From assembly GCA_022226935.1 (NCBI GenBank), contig CP092081.1, positions 3,968,770 to 4,032,769 of the forward strand: a DNA stretch of 64,000 nt, read 5' to 3'. Every line of letters begins with the position of its first letter. Position 1 is the stretch's first letter. Under the pieces are notes generated by a model. The model had not been told where the DNA came from and searched no databases. It worked only from the letters and a program-made list of their open reading frames with translations. This DNA comes from Nitrospira sp. (GTDB taxonomy: Bacteria; Nitrospirota; Nitrospiria; Nitrospirales; Nitrospiraceae). This document shows positions 54,338 to 63,487 of this stretch, piece by piece. Made by a program: the position numbers and the translations under genes.

Positions 54338-55689
54338 AATCCCTCTCGGCCGTTGACCTGACGGCGCCCCGACTGCCTCCCCAGAACATCGAAGCCGAAC
54401 AGTCCGTGCTGGGCGGCATTCTGTTGGACAATACGGCGATGGCTAAGGCTATGGAGGTCCTGACGGATCAGGAGTTCTACCGGACCGCCCATCGCAAGAT
54501 TTATCAGGCTATGTTGGAATTGTCCGATCGTGGCGAAGTGATTGATCAAATTACGTTGACGGAATGTCTGAAGGGTCGTTCGGAGCTGGATGCGGTTGGT
54601 GGATCCGCCTATCTTGCCGAGCTGGTGCAGGCTGTCCCGACGGCCGCGAACATTCGGTATCACAGCAAGATCGTCCGGGATAAAGCGCTTTTGCGAGGAC
54701 TGATCGAAACCTCGACGGAAGTTATTACTCGCGGATACGACGGCACAGCGGCCGTCGATGAGTTGCTCGATTTTGCCGAACGTTCGGTGTTTGGGCTCGC
54801 CCAGGGCAAGCTCGATCGCTCGTTTACCCAGGTCAATCACATCATCAAGGAAAGTCTTGATGTCGTAGATAAGTTGTCCAAGCGGAAAGAACGGGTGACC
54901 GGGGTCCCGACCGGCTATATCGATTTGGATGATCTGACCGCCGGGTTGCAGCCGTCTGACTTAATTATCGTGGCCGGACGACCGAGCATGGGGAAAACGA
55001 GTTTGGCTCTCGGCATGGCCCAACATGCCGCCTTACATGCCGGGACGGTCGTCGGAATTTTCAGCCTCGAAATGTCCAAGCCACAATTGGTGCTTCGTAT
55101 GTTGAGTTCCGAGGCGCGTGTCGATTCGCACGCGCTTCGCACCGGGAGACTGCAAAAGGAAGATTGGTGGCGATTGGCTGAAGCGGCCGGCAAGCTTGAA
55201 CAGGCACCGATTTTCATCGACGACTCCGGAGCCGTGACCGTGCAGCAAATGCGCGGGAAGGCCAGACGGCTGAAGGCTGAGCGGGGCCTTGACCTCTTGA
55301 TTGTCGACTATCTCCAGCTCATGCAGGGAAAGAGCGATTCCGAATCGCGGCAGCAGGAAATCTCCGACATCTCACGATCCTTGAAAAGTCTGGCCAAGGA
55401 GTTGAATGTCCCCGTCATTGCCTTGTCGCAGTTGAGTCGAGCCGTCGAAGCGAGAAAACCGCCGGTGCCGATGCTGGCTGACTTGCGTGAGAGCGGCGCC
55501 ATCGAACAAGATGCCGACGTGGTGATGTTCATTTACCGGGAAGAAGTGTACGAGCCCGCCACGGAGCGGAAGGGAATCGCGGAAATTCTCGTCAGCAAAC
55601 ATCGCAATGGGCCGATCGGCAAACGGGAATTGTTCTTTCACGATCGATTCGCCAAATTTGAGAATCTCGAAACGCGCGAGTCGGTTTGA
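54334..55689 (+). CDS. dnaB: Replicative DNA helicase DnaB
   Basis: 451 residues. N-terminal domain (PPQNIEAEQSVLGGILLDN), linker and RecA-like motor: Walker A GRPSMGKTSLALG (~215-227), VGIFSLEMSKPQLVLRMLSSEA, Walker B LDLLIVDYLQLMQG, LSQLSRAVEARKPPVPMLADLRESGAIEQDADVV and the final KHRNGPIG. Hexameric 5'-3' helicase that unwinds DNA at the fork. The ATG overlaps the hisZ stop. Confidence 0.97.
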   Translation: MKSLSAVDLTAPRLPPQNIEAEQSVLGGILLDNTAMAKAMEVLTDQEFYRTAHRKIYQAMLELSDRGEVIDQITLTECLKGRSELDAVGGSAYLAELVQAVPTAANIRYHSKIVRDKALLRGLIETSTEVITRGYDGTAAVDELLDFAERSVFGLAQGKLDRSFTQVNHIIKESLDVVDKLSKRKERVTGVPTGYIDLDDLTAGLQPSDLIIVAGRPSMGKTSLALGMAQHAALHAGTVVGIFSLEMSKPQLVLRMLSSEARVDSHALRTGRLQKEDWWRLAEAAGKLEQAPIFIDDSGAVTVQQMRGKARRLKAERGLDLLIVDYLQLMQGKSDSESRQQEISDISRSLKSLAKELNVPVIALSQLSRAVEARKPPVPMLADLRESGAIEQDADVVMFIYREEVYEPATERKGIAEILVSKHRNGPIGKRELFFHDRFAKFENLETRESV

Positions 55690-55769
55690 CGCGTTCTTTC
55701 ACGGGCCGGTATAATTCCGCAGCGTTGTGTGACCTCAACTATTCCCCCTGCAATCTAAGCGGATGAATT

Positions 55770-57626
55770 GTGCAACGATTGAGTGAAGAGCGTCGGCAGT
55801 CCTGCACCTTCTGTGGACCCGTAGGACCCAGGGCTGGAGCCGTCCTGCTGCTAGCGCTCGCTAGTGTAACCGCCGCTTGCCAGACCGCTCCGCCGTCACG
55901 CTCCGCACAACCGGTCGTACCTGCGGCCGCGCCGCAGGTCTCTCGCCCCTTGCCTCCCGCATCTGATTCGCGCGCCTCCTATCACTTTCTGCTCGGATAT
56001 CAGGCCGAGTTGGAGCAGGAGACAGAACAGGCTATCAAGGAATATCAGCTGGCCCTGCAGACAGACCCCTCTTCCCATTATCTCAAGGCTCGGTTAGCGG
56101 TCCTCTACTTCACGGCAGGTGATGTGCCGGCCGCAGTGCGATTTGCCGATGAGGTTGCCGACGCGCCGGGGTTAGATGCGCAAATGCTCGGGCAAATTGG
56201 CGGGATGTATGCGGCGGCAGGAAAGCCGGACAAGGCCTTGCGGCTCTTCAATCGTGCCATCGAGCAGGAGCCGCAACGCAGCGAACATTTTTTTGCCAAA
56301 GGGCTGTTGTTGGCTAATCAAAAGCAGTACGTCGAAGCCGAAGAGACCATTCGCTCCGGCATCAAGGTCAGCCCCGACTCGGCTGTCGGGTATTACTACT
56401 TGGGCCGGATCGGTGTCGAGGCCCGTGATTTCGACAAGGCCACGACGCATTTCGAGCAGGCCGTGACATTGAATCCCGCGTTTGAGCCGGCCTATGTCGC
56501 GTTGGGGTCTGTGTATGAAGCCAAGCAGGATCGCGGGAAGGCTATCGATATCTACCGCCGTTACTTGCAAGGCGTGAATCCAAAGAATCGTGAAATCCGG
56601 CATCATCTCATTCGGTTGCAGGTGTCGGCGAAGCAGTACGACGAAGCGTTGCGAGAGTTACAGGAAATGCTGGCGGAAGATCCGTCAGATCTCGATGCCC
56701 AGTTGCGAATGGGACTCGTCTACGGGGAACAGAAGAATTACCCAAAGGCGATTCAACAGTTAACCCAGATCCTTACCGTGCGTCCGTCCGAACTCAAGGT
56801 GCGAGATTATCTAGGGTATCTCTACGAGGAAACGAAAGATTACGCCCATGCGATTGAGGCGTACCGGCACAATCTCACGTTGGAACCTTCGTATTTCGAA
56901 GGGCATTTGCACTTGGGTGTGTTGCTCTATCGGACCAAACAGTATCCCGAGGCCATCCAGCACCTGAAGGAAGCCAGCCGCTTAAACCCAAAGCAGCCTG
57001 AGGCGTATATCGTTCTCGGGTTGTCGCATTTTCAAGTCGAAGAATATGAGCCTTCCCTCCAAGCTTTTCTGGAAGGAATCCGGCACAACCCAGATAACGC
57101 CGATCTGCATTTCAACGCTGGCACGGCTTATGACAAATTGAATCGTTTTGACGATGTGGTGAAGTCGATGGAGACCACGCTCACGTTGGATCCTCACCAC
57201 GCTGATGCGATGAATTACCTCGGGTATAGTTATGCGGAACGAGGAGTCAAAATCGAAGAAGCCATTGCACTCACCAAGCAGGCCGTTGCGCTACGGCCTA
57301 CGAATGGATATTACGTGGATAGTCTCGCCTGGGCCTTTTTCAAGAAGGGTTTGCTGAGCGAGGCTCTGGCCGAAATGAAGCGGGCAGTGGCGCTCGTCGG
57401 CGATGATCCAGTCATCTACGAACATTTAGGCGAAATCCATTTGAAGCAGCAACATCTCTCCGATGGCCGAGAGGCCCTGCTGCACGCCCTCGAACTCGAT
57501 CCCTCGAATGACAAGCTCATGCAGCGGTTCCGTGAGCTCGGCCTGGGCGATCCTGCCAAAGAAGAACGCATCCGCCAAGCCATCCGGCGTGTAACAGAGC
57601 GGAAGACGGCTCCTTCGGCTCAGTAA
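55770..57626 (+). CDS. Large TPR-repeat lipoprotein
   Basis: 618 residues, GTG start. The hydrophobic signal (~23-36) ends with lipobox TAAC (Cys ~37) and a Pro/Ala linker. Then at least ten TPR units (for example ASYHFLLGYQAELEQETEQAIKEYQLALQTDP, VGYYYLGRIGVEARDFDKATTHFEQAV, PVIYEHLGEIHLKQQHLSDGREALLHAL) extend to the end. Outer-membrane or periplasmic scaffold; the specific partner is unknown. Confidence 0.85.
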   Translation: MQRLSEERRQSCTFCGPVGPRAGAVLLLALASVTAACQTAPPSRSAQPVVPAAAPQVSRPLPPASDSRASYHFLLGYQAELEQETEQAIKEYQLALQTDPSSHYLKARLAVLYFTAGDVPAAVRFADEVADAPGLDAQMLGQIGGMYAAAGKPDKALRLFNRAIEQEPQRSEHFFAKGLLLANQKQYVEAEETIRSGIKVSPDSAVGYYYLGRIGVEARDFDKATTHFEQAVTLNPAFEPAYVALGSVYEAKQDRGKAIDIYRRYLQGVNPKNREIRHHLIRLQVSAKQYDEALRELQEMLAEDPSDLDAQLRMGLVYGEQKNYPKAIQQLTQILTVRPSELKVRDYLGYLYEETKDYAHAIEAYRHNLTLEPSYFEGHLHLGVLLYRTKQYPEAIQHLKEASRLNPKQPEAYIVLGLSHFQVEEYEPSLQAFLEGIRHNPDNADLHFNAGTAYDKLNRFDDVVKSMETTLTLDPHHADAMNYLGYSYAERGVKIEEAIALTKQAVALRPTNGYYVDSLAWAFFKKGLLSEALAEMKRAVALVGDDPVIYEHLGEIHLKQQHLSDGREALLHALELDPSNDKLMQRFRELGLGDPAKEERIRQAIRRVTERKTAPSAQ

Positions 57627-57652
57627 TTCTTATTTCTCCCTACAGAACCCTT

Positions 57653-57676
57653 GTGCCCTTTGCGTCGATAGGGCAC
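57653..57676. other. Hairpin downstream of TPR lipoprotein gene
   Basis: GTGCCCT and AGGGCAC form a perfect seven-base-pair stem with a ten-base loop about 26 bases after the stop. No T-run; weak terminator candidate or activator site. Confidence 0.4.
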
Positions 57677-57924
57677 GTCGTCGGTCTGTTCACCACCTCA
57701 TCGCGAATCCCGTTCGTCTCTCGGTAGTACTCCAGCGGTTTTCCCGGCAATTCTTCCTCATCCGGACAACGAGCTCTCCCTGTTCGATTCAGTCAATTTT
57801 TGGCACTTTGCCTGCCTCGGATCTTTTTCCTGTCTGCGTGAACAGAACCACAATTGCATAATCTTTTAAAAAATCCCTCGTCTGGTCAGCAGGTTATGCG
57901 AGGACGGCCAAAAGGCTCCTCTCC

Positions 57925-57941
57925 TGGCATGGGGCCTGCTT
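57925..57941 (+). promoter_or_regulatory. Sigma-54 promoter of first pilin gene
   Basis: TGGCAT at the -24 box and CTGCTT at the -12 box. GG (57926-57927) and GC (57938-57939) are separated by exactly ten bases, the invariant spacing for RpoN. It lies about 75 bases before the pilin start. Pilin genes of Pseudomonas, Myxococcus and Geobacter are commonly RpoN-dependent. Confidence 0.75.
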
Positions 57942-58015
57942 ATACACGGCACGTTCGCAGCTCGGATGGTTAGGAGCATCAGGATGGATTTCCAGAGCAG
58001 AAGTCTTCGGGCCAG

Positions 58016-58543
58016 ATGGTAACTGAAGCAAGACAGGCTGGGTTCACGCTGATCGAACTCATGGTCGTGGTGGTGATTGTGGGAATCTTGGCTGCATTCG
58101 CCATTCCGAACTTTCTTCGATACCGCGCGCAGGCGATGCAAGCCGAAGCGCGGACCAACTTGGCGGGAATTTTTGTGGCGGAAATGTCTTTCTTCACGGA
58201 GCGGAAAGAGTTCGGCAACTTTACGGATATCGGCTTCGCCGTGGCCGGACCAGGAACGAATCGGTATACGTATCGAATCGGGCTGGGCCTTGGCGCTGGA
58301 CTGGGACCAAACGGAGGCAATCTGTGCGGGTCTGTGAGCAGTTGCGACACGATTCAAACTGAAGTACCGGCTGCCGGTGCGATCAGTTTTACAGGAAGCG
58401 CGGGTATCGCTACAACCTCTTCGGCAGGTTTTACTGCTACAGCCGCGGCGGATCTCGATGGGGATGCGACGCATGACGGGTGGTACGTCAACGATTCGAA
58501 GCAAGGGTTAAGTGCCGCTGACCCGAACGATGTCTCCAGTTAG
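58016..58543 (+). CDS. Type IV pilin (first copy)
   Basis: 175 residues. The short prepilin leader MVTEARQAG is cut before FTLIELMVVVVIVGILAAFAIPNFLRYR, the conserved N-methyl-Phe start with Glu5 and hydrophobic assembly helix. The globular part includes TNRYTYRIG and one Cys pair (CGSVSSC), with DGDATHDGWYVND near the end. It is processed by a PilD peptidase (not in window) and assembled into pili. No strong ribosome-binding site seen. Preceded by a sigma-54 promoter. Confidence 0.92.
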   Translation: MVTEARQAGFTLIELMVVVVIVGILAAFAIPNFLRYRAQAMQAEARTNLAGIFVAEMSFFTERKEFGNFTDIGFAVAGPGTNRYTYRIGLGLGAGLGPNGGNLCGSVSSCDTIQTEVPAAGAISFTGSAGIATTSSAGFTATAAADLDGDATHDGWYVNDSKQGLSAADPNDVSS

Positions 58544-58681
58544 GTGTCGGTGCCAAAACTTGTCACCTGATGACGGAAAAAGGAATCTCGTTCAGGTAGT
58601 CGTCAGAAGTCCCGAAGCGATCCTAAAGATAAGTGATTGGAAGATATACAGAATGATACGCAACTACAGGAAGGAGGTGTT

Positions 58682-58697
58682 GGGCATAGAACCTGCT
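58682..58697 (+). promoter_or_regulatory. Sigma-54 promoter of second pilin gene
   Basis: GGGCAT at -24 and CTGCTA at -12, with GG (58683-58684) and GC (58695-58696) ten bases apart. Very similar to the first pilin promoter (GGCAT...CCTGCT). About 100 bases before the second pilin start. Confidence 0.72.
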
Positions 58698-58797
58698 ATT
58701 CCCAAGATCTGTCAGGCGTGAACACGCAGTTCCGAGTGAAGTGACAGGAATCAAGAACGTGTCGGGTGAAGTGGTAACAATAGGAAAGGGAGGCGTT

Positions 58798-59331
58798 ATG
58801 TTGAAGCAAGTGAAAGGTCAGAAAGGTTTTACGTTGATTGAGTTGATGATCGTTGTGGCGATTATTGGTATCTTGGCGGCCATCGCCATTCCAAACTTCT
58901 TGCGCTACCAAGCCAAGTCGCGTCAGTCGGAAGCTAAGACGAACCTGGGCGCGATCTTCGTGGCTGAGACGGCCTACCTCAGCGAAAACTCGCGCTATGG
59001 CAGCTTCTCGGAAATCGGCTATGCCCTGGCTGGTAATACGAACCGGTACACCTACCGGAGCCCGGCGGTCGGTGGTAACGCGGCATCCGGAGGTACGGCT
59101 TATCCGGCTGCCAACTATGACCAGATTCCGTGCGGTGCTCCTGCTGGTTGCACGGTTCAGACTGACGCATCTCCGGCGGTGCCTTCAAACGCCAGCACGA
59201 CGGCGGGTGCGGTCGGCTTCACGGCGTCGGCGGTGGCCAGCATTGACAATGACGCGACGATCGACGGGTGGTCGGTCAATGACGTCAAGGGTGGTTTGAC
59301 CCAGGCCGTTCCTGACGACGTGATCAGCTAA
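58798..59331 (+). CDS. pilA: Type IV pilin, major-type (second copy)
   Basis: 177 residues from MLKQVKGQKG, with AAAGGGAGG before the ATG (a longer frame to 58741 is unsupported). The leader is cleaved before FTLIELMIVVAIIGILAAIAIPNFLRYQ. The globular domain shares SEIGYALAGNTNRYTYR and DNDATIDGWSVNDVKGGL with the first copy and has a Cys pair CGAPAGC. The strong ribosome-binding site, own promoter and a strong terminator suggest high expression as the major pilin. Confidence 0.94.
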   Translation: MLKQVKGQKGFTLIELMIVVAIIGILAAIAIPNFLRYQAKSRQSEAKTNLGAIFVAETAYLSENSRYGSFSEIGYALAGNTNRYTYRSPAVGGNAASGGTAYPAANYDQIPCGAPAGCTVQTDASPAVPSNASTTAGAVGFTASAVASIDNDATIDGWSVNDVKGGLTQAVPDDVIS

Positions 59332-59360
59332 CGATCACTCGTAAGCATGGTCAGAGAGAT

Positions 59361-59396
59361 GGGGGAGGAACGATGTTCCTCTCCCGTTTTCATTTT
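59361..59396 (+). terminator. Rho-independent terminator after second pilin
   Basis: GGGGGAGGAAC pairs with GTTCCTCTCCC (one G-T pair) around GAT and is followed by GTTTTCATTTT. This is a convincing intrinsic terminator 30 bases after the stop. Confidence 0.85.
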
Positions 59397-59519
59397 GGAT
59401 GACTGACGAGGCGTATCCGCTTAACGCCTATTTGCTTCCTCCAGTTCGTTGTCCGTCGTAGTAACCAATTGCACTTTCGCTTTGCCAAATCGCGGCTCTC
59501 TGATAAAGCAGGAGAAGCG

Positions 59520-61544
59520 ATGACCGCACCTCTTCGACACACGTCCATGAACGTCCTGTCCGCCATTCCACTAATTGTGATCAGCGCGCTGGTGATCTTT
59601 TCGCCGCTCCAGGAGGGCGGCACCACGCATGTCGCACAGATGATCGTGCGTCTGGTGATTCTCGCGTGGGTGGGGGGTGCGATGGCATGGAGTATCCATC
59701 ACGGCCGTCTGGAAGTGCCCATAGTCTCAATTAGATATGCTGTGCTCGCATTTCTCGGTTTCGCAGCAGTCGCGACGATCTTCTCACCGTATGCTCATCC
59801 CAGTCGGCAGTGGCTGTTCATGATCATCGGCTATGCACTGTTTTTCTATTTGCTTGTCTCTTCGGTGGACCGATGGGAGCATGTTCATGTGCTCGCCGTG
59901 GTGATCGTCATGATGGGTGTTGGCGAGGCAGCTCTGGCCATCCTCCAAAGCCTCGCTTGGAATGTTGTGAGACCGAGCGGCACATTCTTTAATCCCAACT
60001 TTCTTGCCGGATATCTTGCTGTCAGTTGGGCGATTCTCTTGAGCAATGCAGTTTATGGATATCGACGAGAGGCGGCATGGTCCTGGACATGGATGCCACC
60101 GGCTCTGTGGTGGCTCGGCATTGCTGCCTCGTTATGCAGCCTGTTTTTTGCGGTGCTGCTGACTCAATCTCGTGGCGGGATGATCGTCTTGCTGATATCG
60201 ACGGTATTCGTCCTCACGATACGTTATGGCTGGAGGCTGGCTGGTACCTGCATCGTCGCGCTCATGATGGCTGGACTGCTTTTTCCCACGCCGTTACGGG
60301 AGAGGGTATTGGTCGAACATGAGCAGAACCCCGTCTCATACGCTCGCTGGCAGATGTGGCAAGGCGCGATAGCTCAGATGGCCGATCATCCATTCGGAAT
60401 TGGATTGGGACTCTATCAATATACGTATCCTCTATATGCATTTCCGGTTGAAGGTGAAATCGCGCGATATGGGAAGGTGGCGCAGACACCCCACAACGAC
60501 TATCTGCAGATGGGGGTCGAGATGGGAGTCGGTGCGGTGGTCGTGTTTGCCGCCGGTGTGTTGATGCTTGCTCGAGAACTTATACAAGTGCTCCGGTCAC
60601 GATTGTCACGTCGGCAACGAAGCCTCATCATCGGTGTGGGAGGCGCAGGCATCGGCCTTCTCGTGCATGCTGCGCTGGACTCCAGTTTGCGTGAGTCGGC
60701 CCTAGCACTCCTGCTTGCGCTCTGTGCCGGTCTGATTGTTGTGGCCAGGCGCCTTAGCAACTCCAGCCAGGCTGTCGTGCATCATGTCCCGGTCCGATCG
60801 CGATGGGTGTGGGGGATTGGTACGACGTGCCTGCTCCTCTTGGGTAGCGTGGAAGTCATCAGGCCTGCGATGGCCTGGATGATCTTTGATTCGGCCTCAC
60901 GCCGAGCCATGGCGGGAGAGACGGCCAGCGCCATTCAAGGCTTGCAGATGGCGATCGCATGGGACCCGGGTAAATCTCTCTATCATCACGGGCTTGGGTC
61001 GGTGTATGCGAGAGCCTTCGAAACATCTCGCGCCCAAAACTCGTTCCGGCTTGCGGAGGAAGAATTCAAGACCGCGATCGAGCTCAATCCATTAGATAGC
61101 CGGTTGTTGGGACTTCTGGCACAACTCTACGTCTCCGCGGCACAGTCATCGTCAGGCACTGCACCGTCTCTTGAGCAACGCAAAAATTGGCTGCGGGCTG
61201 CGCTGCAGGTGTACGAGCGTGCCGTCCAGCTCGCGCCCTACTCCGCCCCCCACCGCTATGAACAGGCTAGGCTCCATTGGATGTTAGGGGAGCGTGCCGC
61301 GGCTGAGCAGAAGGCCAGGGGTGCGGAGCGGTTAGAGCCGAATTTTCTCCCAGCCCGCGCACTCCTTGCCCGTGTGTGGATGGATCAGGGCCATGCCGAC
61401 GAGGCCAAGCACGAGTTGCAGGAGATTGAATCGCGACAGGATCGGTACAAACAATGGAGTAAAAACAGTATCGACCAGGCGTTCCTGAATGTAGATGTCG
61501 CGCCATTGCGTGCCGCGATGCAGGAAAAGGATGTGGCCGGATGA
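59520..61544 (+). CDS. O-antigen ligase / O-oligosaccharyltransferase family protein with TPR tail
   Basis: 674 residues from the ATG at 59520 with AGGAG upstream. About 11-12 membrane helices (~10-430) with Wzy_C-type motifs: RPSGTFFNPNFLAGYLAVSW, LLTQSRGGMIVLL and the periplasmic loop TPHNDYLQMGVEMG carrying the conserved His. A C-terminal TPR region follows (~455-650). The family ligates O-antigen to lipid A or, as PglL/TfpO, transfers glycans to pilin. Its position directly after pilin genes favours pilin glycosylation (inference). Confidence 0.85.
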   Translation: MTAPLRHTSMNVLSAIPLIVISALVIFSPLQEGGTTHVAQMIVRLVILAWVGGAMAWSIHHGRLEVPIVSIRYAVLAFLGFAAVATIFSPYAHPSRQWLFMIIGYALFFYLLVSSVDRWEHVHVLAVVIVMMGVGEAALAILQSLAWNVVRPSGTFFNPNFLAGYLAVSWAILLSNAVYGYRREAAWSWTWMPPALWWLGIAASLCSLFFAVLLTQSRGGMIVLLISTVFVLTIRYGWRLAGTCIVALMMAGLLFPTPLRERVLVEHEQNPVSYARWQMWQGAIAQMADHPFGIGLGLYQYTYPLYAFPVEGEIARYGKVAQTPHNDYLQMGVEMGVGAVVVFAAGVLMLARELIQVLRSRLSRRQRSLIIGVGGAGIGLLVHAALDSSLRESALALLLALCAGLIVVARRLSNSSQAVVHHVPVRSRWVWGIGTTCLLLLGSVEVIRPAMAWMIFDSASRRAMAGETASAIQGLQMAIAWDPGKSLYHHGLGSVYARAFETSRAQNSFRLAEEEFKTAIELNPLDSRLLGLLAQLYVSAAQSSSGTAPSLEQRKNWLRAALQVYERAVQLAPYSAPHRYEQARLHWMLGERAAAEQKARGAERLEPNFLPARALLARVWMDQGHADEAKHELQEIESRQDRYKQWSKNSIDQAFLNVDVAPLRAAMQEKDVAG

Positions 61545-62500
61545 CCCCCATCCCATCACGATCCGCTGCAAAGCGGATCGCCGCGCAGATCCTTTGCGGG
61601 GTGGCACTGCTGGCCGGTGCATCGGGGCTGCTGCAGGCTCTTGATCGTGAACGAAACGCGGTCGCGCGGGCCGAGCAACTCGCGTACCTCCCGAAGGGGG
61701 AATATTTGAAGTTGGCCGTGCTTGGGTACCGGCAGGTCGTCGCTGACATGATTTGGCTCCAGGCGGTACAGCACATCGGTGCGAAGCGAGACACGCAGCG
61801 AGGCTATACCTGGACATACCATGCCGTGGACGTGCTGACGGATCTTGATCCAACCTTCGTGCCTCCGTACCAGGCTACGGGTCTCTTTCTGGGTGTGTTG
61901 GTCGGTCGCCCCGACGAAGGTTTGGCCATCTTGAGCAAAGGCCTCCGCCACAATCCGGCGAATTGGCAGTTGCCGTTTCTGGCCGGCTATATCTCCTACT
62001 ATGAACGCTGTGACGCGGTTGGCGCCGGCGAGTATTTTCGTGCCGCGGCGAACGTGCCCGGATCTCCTGCCTATCTTCCTCAATTAGCCGCGCGTATGAC
62101 TGTGGAAAGCGGAGATCCCACTGCGGCATTGGAATTTTTGGACCGCTTCTCCCGTAGCGTGGCCGATGAGCGGGTTCGCGAAGCCCTGTTTCGGCGCATG
62201 AAAGAGATCGTTCAGGAGCGGGATCTCCGCTTTCTGGAAAAAAGCATCAGACGATATCGGCTTAAGTACGGCCAGGCGCCGAGGAAGGTGGATGACCTGA
62301 TGTTGCATGGAATCATCCCGCAGCTCCCAGAGGATCCTCTGGGCGGCCAGTATGAAATCGATGGTCTGACTGGAGCCGTCAGTGCGTCTTCAAAACGCGA
62401 GCGGCTTCGTATCCATGAAAAAGTAGCATGCCACCTTGGTGCGGGAGCTACGGCTTCACATACCAATTCCAACGAGACACTGCAGCCTGCATGGCAGTAA
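61541..62500 (+). CDS. Pilus-locus TPR-like protein (hypothetical)
   Basis: 319 residues. An N-terminal hydrophobic segment (~15-33) is followed by YLKLAVLGYRQVVADMIWLQAVQHIGAKR, HAVDVLTDLDPTFVPPYQATG and helical repeats up to ~250. The RYRLKYGQAPRKVDDLMLHGIIPQLPEDPLGGQYEID stretch resembles pseudopilin-like C-terminal motifs. Homologous proteins occur beside pilin and ABC transporter genes in Geobacter-like loci (recalled). The ATG overlaps the ligase stop. Confidence 0.7.
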   Translation: MTPIPSRSAAKRIAAQILCGVALLAGASGLLQALDRERNAVARAEQLAYLPKGEYLKLAVLGYRQVVADMIWLQAVQHIGAKRDTQRGYTWTYHAVDVLTDLDPTFVPPYQATGLFLGVLVGRPDEGLAILSKGLRHNPANWQLPFLAGYISYYERCDAVGAGEYFRAAANVPGSPAYLPQLAARMTVESGDPTAALEFLDRFSRSVADERVREALFRRMKEIVQERDLRFLEKSIRRYRLKYGQAPRKVDDLMLHGIIPQLPEDPLGGQYEIDGLTGAVSASSKRERLRIHEKVACHLGAGATASHTNSNETLQPAWQ

Positions 62501-62515
62501 AGACGGAGGAGTGTC

Positions 62516-63487
62516 GTGGACGATATCGTTACAGAAAATCTGACCAAATCCTATGCGTCGGGGTGGCCGGGGCGTCCGCCATTCGTCGCGCTGGATGGAT
62601 TGTCTCTCGCTGTTCGCCGGGGAGAGATTTTTGGATTTCTTGGGCCAAACGGGGCGGGAAAGACCACCACGTTAAAAATACTGTTGGGTCTTGTTCGTGC
62701 GACGAGCGGGCACGCGTTTTTGCTGGGGCAGCCGGTTGGTGATGTGGCCACGCGGAGGCGGATCGGTTTTCTTCCGGAGTCTCCGTATTTTTATGACTAC
62801 CTGACCGCCGAAGAATTCCTCGGCTTTTATGGCCAATTGGCAGGTCTGGACCGCGCTGCCATCAACCAGCGCGTCACTGACCTACTAGGATTGGTCGGTC
62901 TCGCAGAGGCTCGGACTCGCCAGTTGCGCAAATTCTCTAAAGGCATGTTGCAGCGGGTGGGCCTGGCGCAAGCGCTCATTCATGATCCGGAATTGATCAT
63001 CCTCGATGAGCCGATGACGGGGCTCGATCCGGTTGGTCGCAAGCAGGTTCGCGATCTCATTTTGAGCCTCCGCGATTGCGGAAAGACGGTCTTTTTCAGC
63101 ACGCACATTTTGCACGACGTCGAGATGATCTGTGACCGGGTCGGCATTGTGATGAAAGGACGACTTGTGGCCAGCGGGCGGGTTGATGAATTGGTGCGCC
63201 AGGATCATACACGGTCGGTCGAAGTGGTCTGCCAGCAACTCAAAGTTGAGGGGAATGCGTTCATTCATTCCTTGGCCACTCGCGTCCTGCAGCAGGGGCA
63301 GCAATGTTTGATCGTGCTGCCGAGTCCCGATGCCGTAGACGCACTGGTGGGAGAAATTCGTCGGCAGGGTGGACAGTTGCTTTCCGTCACCCCGCACAAG
63401 GCGTCGCTGGAGGATTTGTTTTTTCAAGAGGCCACGCAACAGGCCTCGAGGCCGTTGTCACACATGACCAGTGGGAGGGCATCTTAA
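62516..63487 (+). CDS. ABC transporter ATP-binding protein (PilH-like)
   Basis: 323 residues, GTG start. Walker A GPNGAGKTT (~43-51), Q-loop region, signature FSKGMLQRVGLAQAL, Walker B LIILDEPMTGLDP, and H-loop FFSTHILHDVE. The ~100-residue C-terminal extension is typical of the CcmA/NatA/DrrA type ABC-2 ATPases. In Myxococcus an ABC transporter PilG/H/I is needed for pilus assembly, and the position here matches. Start 15 bases after the preceding gene. Confidence 0.92.
   Translation: MDDIVTENLTKSYASGWPGRPPFVALDGLSLAVRRGEIFGFLGPNGAGKTTTLKILLGLVRATSGHAFLLGQPVGDVATRRRIGFLPESPYFYDYLTAEEFLGFYGQLAGLDRAAINQRVTDLLGLVGLAEARTRQLRKFSKGMLQRVGLAQALIHDPELIILDEPMTGLDPVGRKQVRDLILSLRDCGKTVFFSTHILHDVEMICDRVGIVMKGRLVASGRVDELVRQDHTRSVEVVCQQLKVEGNAFIHSLATRVLQQGQQCLIVLPSPDAVDALVGEIRRQGGQLLSVTPHKASLEDLFFQEATQQASRPLSHMTSGRAS

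Larger units (their letters stand above)
57627..58015. other. Intergenic leader of the first pilin gene
   Basis: About 390 bases with no gene. It contains a small hairpin (57653-57676), an AT-rich tract around 57850-57890 and a sigma-54 promoter (57925-57941). Confidence 0.6.
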
